Source: an uncultured Dokdonia sp. (GTDB lineage: Bacteria > Bacteroidota > Bacteroidia > Flavobacteriales > Flavobacteriaceae). Taken from it: a stretch of DNA of 64,000 nt. A program made the position numbers and the translations under genes. Where the stretch lies: the NCBI RefSeq assembly GCF_937910895.1, contig NZ_CALEMI010000160.1, positions 62,001 through 126,000 of the forward strand. Direction: 5' to 3'. A model generated the notes under the pieces. That model was given only the letters and a program-made list of their open reading frames with translations. It did not search any database and was not told the origin of the DNA. Positions 17,101-25,107 of this stretch are shown piece after piece (position 1 is the stretch's first letter; every line of letters begins with the position of its first letter).

Positions 17101-18411
17101 ATGAAACTATTTTTTAAAACAACCGTAAGAGATTCTTTAGGTGAAATACCTACTAAAATGGCACTTGTCATTCAATTTTATAATACAGATACCAAAGCTT
17201 GGGAAACTATTGCTACAGAAAACACTGGCTATATAGAGGGTACTTATAGCTTTGAGTATTATATACCCTCTCGTATCTATGGTGATGAGCTTACTTTACG
17301 TAAAATACGTGAAGTGCTTCAAACAGGAGGAATGCCTATGTTTAGACTCATAGATGCCAATGCTAAAGAACAAATACATATTCTTGCAGAACAAGGAACG
17401 TATACCATGTCTCAGGAAAATGACGATATTGGTTATGATTTTGGCACCTTATATCTTCTAGAAAGGGATAAAATAGACGGACTAGATAATCCTAAATTCC
17501 CTTCTGTACGCGTAGCAACTGACACAGCTCCACAGGATATAAATCCTGAAATTGAAGAACTCAAAAAAGAGATAGAAACCCTAAGACAGCAAGCAGAAAA
17601 CTCAAATGAAGCGCAAGACACGTCGGGAGATCAAGCCGCAGAGATTGAATCTCTTAATGCTAGAGTAAATTCACTAGAAAATGATATTGAAAATCTCAAT
17701 AATGAAATACAAACATTAGAGGAACAAGTGGAGACGAATATCTCAGAAAAAACAATACTAGAAACCACTATAGCCCAACAAGCGCAAACCATAAATAATC
17801 AAATTTCTGAGATCAACAATTATCAAAATACAGAAAGTCAGCAACAAAATTCCATCGAAACGTTAGAGTCTGAAAAACAAGCGTTGCAAAATCTAATAGA
17901 CCAATTATCACAAGAGGCTTCAGAAGATGTGTATGTTCCCAAATCTGTTTCTGCCAATAAACTGTATACAGATATCATTGATGAAATTCAAATCGCTAAA
18001 GAAAACACAGCGTCTTCTGGGTTTAAACTTTCTAATATTTCTCTTAACCTAAAAACCGTTGCCGAAAAAGATGCACAAGGTTTACGTTTTCAGGTGATTG
18101 ATATTAATAATGCTTCAACTATTAATGGTGCGGCCATCAGCGATATAAAAATTGATATTACAGAAAATGAAACTGCTAAAGTGAGTGAACTTATTGTGCC
18201 AAAACTGATCGGCCTCACAGAAACCGCAGCTCGTACATACTTAGAAAAATTCAACTTGCGATTAGATCCTGTATATCAGCTTATGAACACAACCAATAGT
18301 CCCATCATAGAAGGACAAGCCTTTAAACAGTTGCCAGAGCCAGGAACCGTTACGACACCAGATACGACCATCACTGTCATTTTTGCAAAAAATAACCAAT
18401 ACTTAAATTAA
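17101..18411 (+). CDS. Coiled-coil protein with C-terminal PASTA-like domain
   Basis: 436 aa in three parts. Residues 1-135 form a beta-rich domain (KLFFKTTVRDSLGEIP..., TGYIEGTYSFEYYIPSRIYG). Residues about 147-270 are a long coiled coil with heptad patterns (IESLNARVNSLENDIENLNN). Residues about 365-432 match PASTA: VPKLIGLTETAARTYLEKF, then GQAFKQLPEPGTVTTPDTTI. PASTA domains normally sense or bind peptidoglycan and beta-lactam-like structures outside the cell. No signal or membrane segment is visible. Confidence 0.75.
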   Translation: MKLFFKTTVRDSLGEIPTKMALVIQFYNTDTKAWETIATENTGYIEGTYSFEYYIPSRIYGDELTLRKIREVLQTGGMPMFRLIDANAKEQIHILAEQGTYTMSQENDDIGYDFGTLYLLERDKIDGLDNPKFPSVRVATDTAPQDINPEIEELKKEIETLRQQAENSNEAQDTSGDQAAEIESLNARVNSLENDIENLNNEIQTLEEQVETNISEKTILETTIAQQAQTINNQISEINNYQNTESQQQNSIETLESEKQALQNLIDQLSQEASEDVYVPKSVSANKLYTDIIDEIQIAKENTASSGFKLSNISLNLKTVAEKDAQGLRFQVIDINNASTINGAAISDIKIDITENETAKVSELIVPKLIGLTETAARTYLEKFNLRLDPVYQLMNTTNSPIIEGQAFKQLPEPGTVTTPDTTITVIFAKNNQYLN

Positions 18412-18417
18412 AACACT

Positions 18418-19023
18418 ATGTCAAGTAATCCCAAAGAATTTATGAATGACACCATGGCTGCACCATTAGGGAATCTTATTGCTTCCATAGGAGAAGGAGT
18501 TGCCGATGCGCAAGCCGCGTTAGACGCAGGATCATTAGCTCAGACACTCGCATTATATGATGAAGAAGATGGGGATCTTATGAATAAACGATTGCGAGAA
18601 ATCGGATATCAACCTACATTTTATACCATTCCTGAGACAAAGGTAAAAGCAAAAATATCCTTGTCTATGTCACAATCTGGCAGTAGTACCTCAACGCCTT
18701 CCAATAGACTGTCAAGAGTAAAAATGTATGCAACTCCTATTAATGCAAGTAATTCTAATAAATATAATATCAATGTAAATTCAAGTGTAGAGTTAGAGTT
18801 TATGATAAAACCTATTCCTGCACCAGAAGGAGCAGAACTTAGAGCAACACCCAATCTGGTAGGAAAAACACTTGCTGAAGCACAAGAAATTTTAACTGAA
18901 TTTAGCTTAAACTACGAGATTCTGGCAGGAGACGACACTAAAAAAATAACCTTCCAAACTCCTGAAGCAAAAACAACGGTAAGAGCTTTAGATGTTATTT
19001 CATTAACATTTGAAGATGCTTAA
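18418..19023 (+). CDS. GFTPTFY-family protein fused to a PASTA-like domain
   Basis: 201 aa. The first 140 residues follow the family: APLGNLIASIGEGVADAQAA, IGYQPTFYTI (about 61-70), VKAKISLSMSQSGSS, INASNSNKYNINVNSS and IKPIPAPEG. Residues about 144-201 are PASTA-like: TPNLVGKTLAEAQEILTEFS, ending in TTVRALDVISLTFED. It ends the operon. The fusion ties the PASTA module to the family fold, and so links the preceding coiled-coil PASTA protein to the same assembly. Confidence 0.75.
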   Translation: MSSNPKEFMNDTMAAPLGNLIASIGEGVADAQAALDAGSLAQTLALYDEEDGDLMNKRLREIGYQPTFYTIPETKVKAKISLSMSQSGSSTSTPSNRLSRVKMYATPINASNSNKYNINVNSSVELEFMIKPIPAPEGAELRATPNLVGKTLAEAQEILTEFSLNYEILAGDDTKKITFQTPEAKTTVRALDVISLTFEDA

Positions 19024-19061
19024 AAACACATAAGCTCATAAAACAATAGAAGATGGTTCAA

Positions 19062-19115
19062 TACGCTTTCGTCGAGACCGAAGTTTATACTGAGCATATT
19101 GAAGAGCGAAGGTCT
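19062..19115. repeat. Broken palindrome joined to a REP-like hairpin after the operon
   Basis: TACGCTTTCG (half of the dispersed palindrome) is followed directly by an imperfect inverted repeat with AGACCGAAG on the left and CGAAGGTCT on the right around a GTTTATACTGAGC core. It sits after the last gene of the unknown operon and in front of the convergent sdpI-like gene, so it may act as a transcript end. Confidence 0.55.
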
Positions 19116-19140
19116 GTAATCAACGTCATCTTATTTGAGT

Positions 19141-19509
19141 TTAAGGCTTTTTATTCCCGTTTTTGTCAAAAAATCTATCTATTTGCTTTTCTGTGTGCCA
19201 AATAGCAATTCCAAGTCCTAAAAGAAGTACTACTAATTGTATAAAGACTTTTAGAGAACTATGAAGAGGAAGTAAGACGACCCCAGTAATCATCGTGGCT
19301 ATGGCAACACGCCAAAAGTCTTTCGCATTTTGTGTATTAGCAAAATCCCAAATCTCTTGATTCGCCATAGAGCGACGCGTGCGGTAGCCATATAAATGAT
19401 TGATTTTTTTGGGTGGATTTTTACGGTAATAATAAGCTAAACCTAAGAAAAGAAGCCCAAGTAAAAGGAGGGCACTATTCTCTTCCGTAAAAAATACTTC
19501 CAGATTCAT
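19141..19509 (-). CDS. SdpI family membrane protein
   Basis: A 122-aa protein with three hydrophobic segments and the SdpI-family signature YGYRTRRSMANQEIWDFANTQ (about 40-60). In Bacillus, SdpI gives immunity to the SdpC toxin and senses it; in Bacteroidota the role is not established. It follows the DUF1080 genes by eight bases and may be read with them by proximity only. Confidence 0.85.
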   Translation of the reverse strand: MNLEVFFTEENSALLLLGLLFLGLAYYYRKNPPKKINHLYGYRTRRSMANQEIWDFANTQNAKDFWRVAIATMITGVVLLPLHSSLKVFIQLVVLLLGLGIAIWHTEKQIDRFFDKNGNKKP

Positions 19510-19517
19510 TGATTCAT

Positions 19518-20279
19518 TTACAGTCTACGTAACCAAATATTCCTAAAACCTACGCCACTTTTGTCTCCGTGATCTTGCAAAACAATAGGGCCATCTCCAT
19601 GCGGATTATTTTTCGGGTAGCCTATATATTCTGTACTCCCTTCCAATTCAAAATGATCTTGTATCAAAACGCCATTTAAAAATACGGTAAGTGTTCCTGC
19701 TTTTATTCTTTCTCCCGCCTCATTAAACATCGGGGCATGAAAGACAATGTCATAACTATTCCACTCTCCTGTAGGTTTTGCTGCCATCACATCAGGTGCT
19801 TTTTGCTTGTAAATCGAACCTACCATTCCGTTTACATAAGTATCATTATCATTGTTATTAAGAATTTGTACTTCATACAATCCTTGAAAAAAGACACCGC
19901 TATTACTACGGTTTTGATTTGTTTGCGTATTGTTTGGATCACTTCGCCATTCTAGATGCAGTTGGACACTTCCAAAGTTTTCTTTGGTCATGATGTCACC
20001 CGTTCTATCTTTTACCGTCATACTGCCGTCAGGATTGATCGTCCATTGAGGTGCTCCGCCACCATTTCTACTTTCCCAAGCGTTAAGATTAGAACCATCA
20101 AATAAAACCACCGCGTCACTAGGGACTCCCGACTGACCGTTGATGGCTACTTTTGGAGGTTTGGGTTCCCAAACTTCAGTTTGCTCTGGTTTTGTGGGTT
20201 CTGTACCCATATTTCCAGAACCACAAGAAGTAATAGAAAGAGCAATTGCGATGATTCCTATGTGTTGTAATTTTATCAT
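19518..20279 (-). CDS. DUF1080 lipoprotein (3-keto-disaccharide hydrolase/lyase-like)
   Basis: 253 aa with a lipoprotein signal (IIAIALSITSC, Cys about 19) and a concanavalin-like DUF1080 domain (PF06439): VVLFDGSNLNAWESRNGG, VQLHLEWRS, SNSGVFFQGLYEVQILN and GDGPIVLQDHGDKSGVGFRNIWLRRL. Members cleave 3-keto-glycosides or 3-keto-disaccharides. It would be anchored in the periplasm or on the outer membrane. Its start overlaps the stop of the upstream DUF1080 gene by one base, so the pair is coupled. The two are only moderately alike, suggesting different substrates or steps. Confidence 0.9.
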   Translation of the reverse strand: MIKLQHIGIIAIALSITSCGSGNMGTEPTKPEQTEVWEPKPPKVAINGQSGVPSDAVVLFDGSNLNAWESRNGGGAPQWTINPDGSMTVKDRTGDIMTKENFGSVQLHLEWRSDPNNTQTNQNRSNSGVFFQGLYEVQILNNNDNDTYVNGMVGSIYKQKAPDVMAAKPTGEWNSYDIVFHAPMFNEAGERIKAGTLTVFLNGVLIQDHFELEGSTEYIGYPKNNPHGDGPIVLQDHGDKSGVGFRNIWLRRL

Positions 20280-21025
20280 TAGTTAATTTCTTTAATTTTG
20301 ATATTACGGTACCATACCTTATCTCCGTGATCTTGCAATCCAATATGACCTTCTGGATATTTTCCAAAACCTTTCCAGTCTGCAAATTTTGATCCTGCTA
20401 CCATCGCATCCCATGCTTCTCCATGAACGGGGAATGTAAATGCATCCTTTCCATTCAGGTATAATTTACCAATATTTGTATCATGATTGATCATTAGTTT
20501 TACACGGTTCCATTCACCTGCTGGATGAATCATTCCATCCTCAGGTTTAATCATATCGTATAGTGAGCCTGCTTTATGAGTGCCATTGGCTACTTTGGCA
20601 TCTGGATGACGAGCGTCATCCAGCACTTGAATTTCTGGTCCTGTTTCGTATGCTTCTTTAAATTCTGGAGACTCGTGTACACCCCAAAAAATACCGCTAT
20701 TTCCCCCTTCAGAAATTTTCCATTCGAGCTCAAGAATAAAATTTTTGTACGCGTCTTTTGTAATAATGTTCTTTCCTCCTTCGTCACTTGGAGTAAACAT
20801 CATGGCATCGCCATCTATGGTCCATTCCTCATGCATCTCATTGATACCATAGCCTTTCCAAGCATCAAAATTTGATCCGTCAAAAAGTACTGTTGTCGTT
20901 TGTGTGGTTTCTTGGGTAGGTGTTCCTATCTCTTTTTGAGTAGGAGTAGCAGATTGACTTACTTCTTTTTCTTTACAGCTTAAAGCGAAAATCGCCACGG
21001 CTACTACGTAGATTGTTCTTTTCAT
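20279..21025 (-). CDS. DUF1080 lipoprotein (3-keto-disaccharide hydrolase/lyase-like)
   Basis: 248 aa, lipoprotein signal (VVAVAIFALSC). The DUF1080 fold is clear: VLFDGSNFDAWKGYG, KNFILELEWKISEGGNSGIFW, PEIQVLDDARHPDA, GEWNRVKLMINHD and GHIGLQDHGDKVWYRNIKIKEI. It is likely a 3-keto-sugar-processing enzyme in the periplasm. It follows a sugar isomerase gene by ten bases and is coupled to the second DUF1080 gene. Confidence 0.9.
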   Translation of the reverse strand: MKRTIYVVAVAIFALSCKEKEVSQSATPTQKEIGTPTQETTQTTTVLFDGSNFDAWKGYGINEMHEEWTIDGDAMMFTPSDEGGKNIITKDAYKNFILELEWKISEGGNSGIFWGVHESPEFKEAYETGPEIQVLDDARHPDAKVANGTHKAGSLYDMIKPEDGMIHPAGEWNRVKLMINHDTNIGKLYLNGKDAFTFPVHGEAWDAMVAGSKFADWKGFGKYPEGHIGLQDHGDKVWYRNIKIKEIN

Positions 21026-21035
21026 AATTGTTGGT

Positions 21036-22088
21036 TTATAATCCCAATATTTTCTTCAAGTTTTCTTTGTCAATAGCTTCGCCAGCAAAATCATCAAATC
21101 GTTTTTGTGTGGCTTCTATAATATGACTTGCAATAAACGGTGCGCCTTCTCTTGCCCCCTGTTCTGGGCTTTTTACACAGCATTCCCACTCCATCACCGC
21201 CCATACATCACAGCCGTATTCAGTCAGTTTTGTAAAGATCGTTTTAAAATCTATCTGTCCGTCACCTGGAGAGCGGTAACGTCCTGCTCTGTCTTGCCAA
21301 TCGCTATAGCCTCCAAAAGTGCCTCGTTTTCCATCAGGTTTAAACTCAGAATCTTTGACATGAAATGCTTTTATAAACGAATGATAATGATCTATATAAG
21401 CTATATAATCTAGCTGTTGCAATACAAAATGACTTGGGTCGTATAAGATGTTACATCGCTTGTGATTACCCGTCGCTTCCAAGAAACGTTCAAACGTTAC
21501 CCCGTCGTGTAAATCTTCGCCAGGATGGATTTCATACGCCACATCTACTCCATTTGCATCATACTCATTTAATAATGGTAACCAGCGTTTAGCCAGTTCT
21601 TCAAAGCCCATTTCTACTAATCCCGCAGGGCGTTGTGGCCAAGGGTGCATGGTATGCCAAAGCAACGAACCACTAAAGGTAGCACTGACATTCAATCCCA
21701 AATGTTTACTTGCTCTCGCTGCGCTCATCATTTGCTGACGTGCCCATTCGGTACGTTTCTTCGGATTGTTTTTACAATCATCTGGTGCAAAATTATCAAA
21801 CATTAAGTCATACGCAGGATGTACAGCCACTAACTGTCCTTGTAAGTGGGTAGACAGTTCTGTAATCTCAAGACCATAGTCATTGATTTTTCCTTTGAGT
21901 TCGTCACAATAAGCTTTGCTTTCTCCTGCTTTTGTCAAATCTATCAACCGACTTTCCCACGTAGGAATCTGAATGCCTTTATATCCTAAATCTGCCGCCC
22001 ATTTACAGAGTCCGTCTAACGAATTAAATGGTTTTTTATCATCCATAAACTGCGCTAGAAATACCGCTGGTCCTTTTATTGTTTTCAT
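21036..22088 (-). CDS. Sugar phosphate isomerase/epimerase (xylose isomerase-like TIM barrel)
   Basis: 350 aa from the ATG at 22088. An upstream ATG at 22097 lies inside a REP-like palindrome, so I prefer the internal start (KTIKGPAVFLAQF). TIM-barrel motifs include LGYKGIQIPTW, VAYEIHPGEDLHDG, NILYDPSHFVLQQLDYIAYI and IKAFHVKDSEF, with Glu, Asp and His metal ligands as in AP-endonuclease-2-type isomerases. There is no signal peptide, so it acts in the cytoplasm, unlike the two exported relatives in this locus. Likely substrate: a keto-sugar from the upstream pathway. Confidence 0.88.
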   Translation of the reverse strand: MKTIKGPAVFLAQFMDDKKPFNSLDGLCKWAADLGYKGIQIPTWESRLIDLTKAGESKAYCDELKGKINDYGLEITELSTHLQGQLVAVHPAYDLMFDNFAPDDCKNNPKKRTEWARQQMMSAARASKHLGLNVSATFSGSLLWHTMHPWPQRPAGLVEMGFEELAKRWLPLLNEYDANGVDVAYEIHPGEDLHDGVTFERFLEATGNHKRCNILYDPSHFVLQQLDYIAYIDHYHSFIKAFHVKDSEFKPDGKRGTFGGYSDWQDRAGRYRSPGDGQIDFKTIFTKLTEYGCDVWAVMEWECCVKSPEQGAREGAPFIASHIIEATQKRFDDFAGEAIDKENLKKILGL

Positions 22089-22095
22089 ACTTGTC

Positions 22096-22115
22096 ATTTC
22101 CGCGTAGGCGGAAAT
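22096..22115. repeat. REP-like hairpin ATTTCCGC-GTAG-GCGGAAAT
   Basis: Perfect eight-base arms (22096-22103 and 22108-22115) with a four-base loop. Same build as the hairpins at 28609-28628 and 28691-28710. It lies at the start of the sugar isomerase gene. Confidence 0.75.
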
Positions 22116-22150
22116 TTCATCCAGCCTTACGCAATGTTTATTTTCTTTTA

Positions 22151-22170
22151 TACGCTTTCGCGAAAGCGTA
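22151..22170. repeat. Dispersed palindrome TACGCTTTCGCGAAAGCGTA, copy 5 (intergenic)
   Basis: Full 20-base palindrome directly after the 22172 membrane gene's stop region, between it and the isomerase gene. Confidence 0.9.
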
Positions 22171-22171
22171 T

Positions 22172-22702
22172 TTACAATTCTTTTCCTTCAAAAATATGTA
22201 TTAGTAATTTTCTCGCCTTTGATGCTTCGTGACTAAATCCGCCAGTAATCAATAAAAACCCTAGGATAAGCGTAAATAATGGAATTAGTGAGGTTTTATT
22301 AATGTCTTCTCCATAAAACAAATTTACTATCTGATTACAAACAAATATCGTTAAGGCACCAATCCAAAACATACTAAATATCATAACAAAACAATTCATA
22401 CGCATTGTTACAGATATCTGGGAGCCCTTAATAGGGTATGCCCTTTTTTCTATTTTACCAGAAATAATTGGTAAAAAAGAATTTCTGTAACTTATAATAC
22501 GTTTAATATTGAATCTATAATTATTTACGTTCCCTTGAAATTCTTTACCGTTTACTTTTTTTTTAAAAATTAGTTCTAAACTTGGTCTAAAATCTACTTT
22601 ACTGTATAAAGTTGCACTTGCTTCTGCAATATTCAGGTCAGATTCTATTACTAACTTATCAAATGGCAAAACACTAAAATCTCCAATTCTAAAGTTAATC
22701 AT
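22172..22702 (-). CDS. Hypothetical membrane protein, 176 aa
   Basis: Two hydrophobic segments (about 104-125 and 140-157) after a 100-residue soluble part rich in strands. No signal peptide and no family recognised. It interrupts an otherwise metabolic operon and differs from its neighbours in being unrelated to sugars; the spacer behind it carries two palindromes. It may be a later insertion into the locus or a small membrane partner of the permease. Confidence 0.6.
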   Translation of the reverse strand: MINFRIGDFSVLPFDKLVIESDLNIAEASATLYSKVDFRPSLELIFKKKVNGKEFQGNVNNYRFNIKRIISYRNSFLPIISGKIEKRAYPIKGSQISVTMRMNCFVMIFSMFWIGALTIFVCNQIVNLFYGEDINKTSLIPLFTLILGFLLITGGFSHEASKARKLLIHIFEGKEL

Positions 22703-22710
22703 AAATTACA

Positions 22711-23844
22711 TTATAACTCCACCCACACGTTCCCATCACGATGTGACTGTACAGCTTTTTCTATAAAGTTCATTCCACGTACTCCGTCGGTCATGCCTGG
22801 AAATTCTCCTTTATGAAATTTCTCGCCTCGTATGGCTTTTGCAACGCCTTTATAGATATTGCCCATCGCATCAAAGATACCTTCTGGATGTCCAGGAGGT
22901 AATTTTGTGCCGTCCAATGAGAACTCACTATTGTAGGAATGCCCAGGTTTTAGTACACGTAAAGGCTGCCCTTGTTCTAATAGATACAAATAATTTGGAT
23001 TTTCTTGTTCCCACTTAAGGGCTGCTTTTTTACCATAGATAGCTACAGTAAAGTTATTTTCTTCTCCAGTTGCTATCTGACTAGATCGAAGTACGCCTTT
23101 AGTGTATTCGCCTAAACGAAGTAATACGGTTCCATCAATATCCATCTGATTATCTGCATACAAATGGTTTAAGTCTGCTAGAACGGATTGTATTTTTTGT
23201 CCGGTGACAAATTCTAACATTTGATACGCATGGACTCCAATATCCCCCAGACAACAGCTAATCCCTGACTTCTCAGGATTCAATCGCCAAGTCGTGGTAC
23301 GTTGCTCTTTGTCATGTATCAATGAGTTGATCCATCCTTGATAATACTGGGCGTCTACCTTTTGGATGGCTCCTATCTCACCATTGGCAATCATGGCTTT
23401 CATCTGACGTACCATAGGATATCCCGTATAGGTATGTGTCAACCCAAAGATATTTCCATTTTTTTGCTGGATGGCTTGTAACTCCAACGCTTCGGAGTAT
23501 GTCATGGTCATCGGCTTTTCACAAATCACATGAAACCCTGCTTCCAATAACTGCTTTGCCATTGGGAAGTGCAAAAAGTTAGGCGTTAATATTGAAAATA
23601 CTTGAATTCGTTCTGTTTCTGGACGTGCTAGTTCTGATGAGATCATCTCATCTAGATTGGCATGAATACGATCTGTTGAGATACCGATTTCTTTCGCGAA
23701 AGCGAGACTCACATTCACATCAGGATTAAAAACAGCTCCCGTAAGTTGATACGCATCAAACATACTTGCGGCTACTCTGTGCAACACCCCTATTAAACTA
23801 TCGCCACCGCCCCCAAGGACGCCCCATTTTATTTTGTTACTCAT
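22711..23844 (-). CDS. Gfo/Idh/MocA family oxidoreductase
   Basis: A 377-aa NAD(P)-dependent sugar oxidoreductase. The N-terminal Rossmann motif VLGGGGDSLIGVLHR is followed by FSILTPNFLHFPMA and the catalytic-lysine block CEKPMTMTYSEAL (about 112-124). GISCCLGDIGVHAYQML contains the conserved Asp/His region. No signal peptide, so cytoplasmic. It probably oxidises or reduces a sugar C3 position within the 3-keto-glycoside route. One copy of the dispersed palindrome is in frame (LAFAKEIG, about 47-54). Confidence 0.9.
   Translation of the reverse strand: MSNKIKWGVLGGGGDSLIGVLHRVAASMFDAYQLTGAVFNPDVNVSLAFAKEIGISTDRIHANLDEMISSELARPETERIQVFSILTPNFLHFPMAKQLLEAGFHVICEKPMTMTYSEALELQAIQQKNGNIFGLTHTYTGYPMVRQMKAMIANGEIGAIQKVDAQYYQGWINSLIHDKEQRTTTWRLNPEKSGISCCLGDIGVHAYQMLEFVTGQKIQSVLADLNHLYADNQMDIDGTVLLRLGEYTKGVLRSSQIATGEENNFTVAIYGKKAALKWEQENPNYLYLLEQGQPLRVLKPGHSYNSEFSLDGTKLPPGHPEGIFDAMGNIYKGVAKAIRGEKFHKGEFPGMTDGVRGMNFIEKAVQSHRDGNVWVEL
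23691..23702. repeat. Dispersed palindrome CTTTCGCGAAAG, copy 6 (inside CDS)
   Basis: A 12-base core copy in the Gfo/Idh/MocA gene, reading AFAKE on the coding strand. Confidence 0.8.
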
Positions 23845-23857
23845 AGTACTATTGTCA

Positions 23858-23877
23858 GGCTGAGCTTGTCGAAGCCC
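23858..23877. repeat. REP-like hairpin GGCTGAGCTTGTCGAAGCC
   Basis: An imperfect inverted repeat of the widespread GGCTTCGACAAGCTCAGCC type, in the 45-base spacer between the oxidoreductase and permease genes. Confidence 0.6.
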
Positions 23878-23889
23878 AAGCTAATTAAT

Positions 23890-25101
23890 TTATTCTTTTA
23901 CTTCGATTTTTTCGTTTTTGAAGGCTATTAGGAAAAACAAAAAGACAGCTCCTGCAATTCCAGCAGGAAGCACCCATATATCAAACCAATTGTGACTACC
24001 ATCGGTAATAGCATTAAGGTCTGTAATATATCCTGCAAGACGGAATCCTACAAGCATTCCTAAACCATACGTGGCTAGTGTGATCAATCCTTGCGCAGAG
24101 CTTTTAAATTTTTCTCCAGCTTTATAGTCTGTATATATTTGTCCAGATACAAAGAAAAAGTCATAACAAATTCCGTGTAGAATAATTCCGAAAATAAGCA
24201 TCCACGTATTTTCACCGGCATCTCCATAGGCAAACAATAAATAACGTACTACCCAAGCAAGCATTCCTACAAGCAGGGTCGTTTTAATACCATACTTTTT
24301 TAAGAAAATAGGTAGTAAAAGCATGAATGCAATTTCAGACATTTGCCCAAAGGTCATTTTTCCTGCGGCACCTTCCATTCCTAATTCATTTAAGTATTGA
24401 TTTGCATGCTGATAATAAAATGCTAATGGGATACAAATTAAAATAGATGCAATAAAAAAGATTAAGTACTTTTTATCTTTTAACATCCCTAAAGCATCCA
24501 ATCCTAAAATATCGCGTACAGTTACCTTTTCAGATTTATCCACTACTGGCGGTGTGTTTGGAAGTGTAAAACTAAACACTCCCAATATAGCTGCTGCCAC
24601 TGCTGCCATTATAAATGTATTTTGAAGCACATTATCAGACTCCCAAGCAAGAAAGCCTATCATAAGACCAGCAGCAATCCATCCTATCGTTCCTAATACA
24701 CGAATAAGAGCAAAGTCTTTTGCAGGATCTTTCATTTGTCTAAAAGCTACCGAGTTTACTAATGCTAGTGTAGGCATATATAAAATCATATAAATTAAGA
24801 TATATGGATAGAATGCATCAAAATTATCTGATGTTCCTGCCATATATAATAATCCTGCTCCTAATAAATGTAAAACGCCTAATATTTTTTGTGCAGAAAA
24901 ATAACGATCTGCAATCAGTCCGATAATAAATGGGGCTACAATAGCACCTATAGATTGTGTTTCATACGCCATTGCCATTTGTCCTCCTGTTGCACTAAAT
25001 GTTTTAGCTAAAAAAGTTCCCATCGTTACAAACCAAGCTCCCCAGATAAAAAACTCTAGGAACATCATAATCGATAATTGTATTCTAGTCGTTGATTTCA
25101 T
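23890..25101 (-). CDS. MFS permease, nucleoside:H+ symporter (NupG)-like
   Basis: 403 aa with twelve hydrophobic segments. It starts RIQLSIMMFLEFFIWGAWFVTMG and has the IGLIADRYFSAQKILG loop between segments 2 and 3, both characteristic of NupG/XapB-type permeases, and TLPNTPP before the central loop. In sugar loci of Bacteroidota such carriers usually take up the processed sugar across the inner membrane. It follows the exported isomerase gene by six bases. Confidence 0.9.
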   Translation of the reverse strand: MKSTTRIQLSIMMFLEFFIWGAWFVTMGTFLAKTFSATGGQMAMAYETQSIGAIVAPFIIGLIADRYFSAQKILGVLHLLGAGLLYMAGTSDNFDAFYPYILIYMILYMPTLALVNSVAFRQMKDPAKDFALIRVLGTIGWIAAGLMIGFLAWESDNVLQNTFIMAAVAAAILGVFSFTLPNTPPVVDKSEKVTVRDILGLDALGMLKDKKYLIFFIASILICIPLAFYYQHANQYLNELGMEGAAGKMTFGQMSEIAFMLLLPIFLKKYGIKTTLLVGMLAWVVRYLLFAYGDAGENTWMLIFGIILHGICYDFFFVSGQIYTDYKAGEKFKSSAQGLITLATYGLGMLVGFRLAGYITDLNAITDGSHNWFDIWVLPAGIAGAVFLFFLIAFKNEKIEVKE

Positions 25102-25107
25102 GCGATT

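Noticed and set aside
10055-19023. Prophage or contractile injection system
   Set aside because: No integrase, terminase, portal, capsid, sheath, baseplate or AAA ATPase gene is recognisable, and the repeated core family does not match tail-tube patterns I know.
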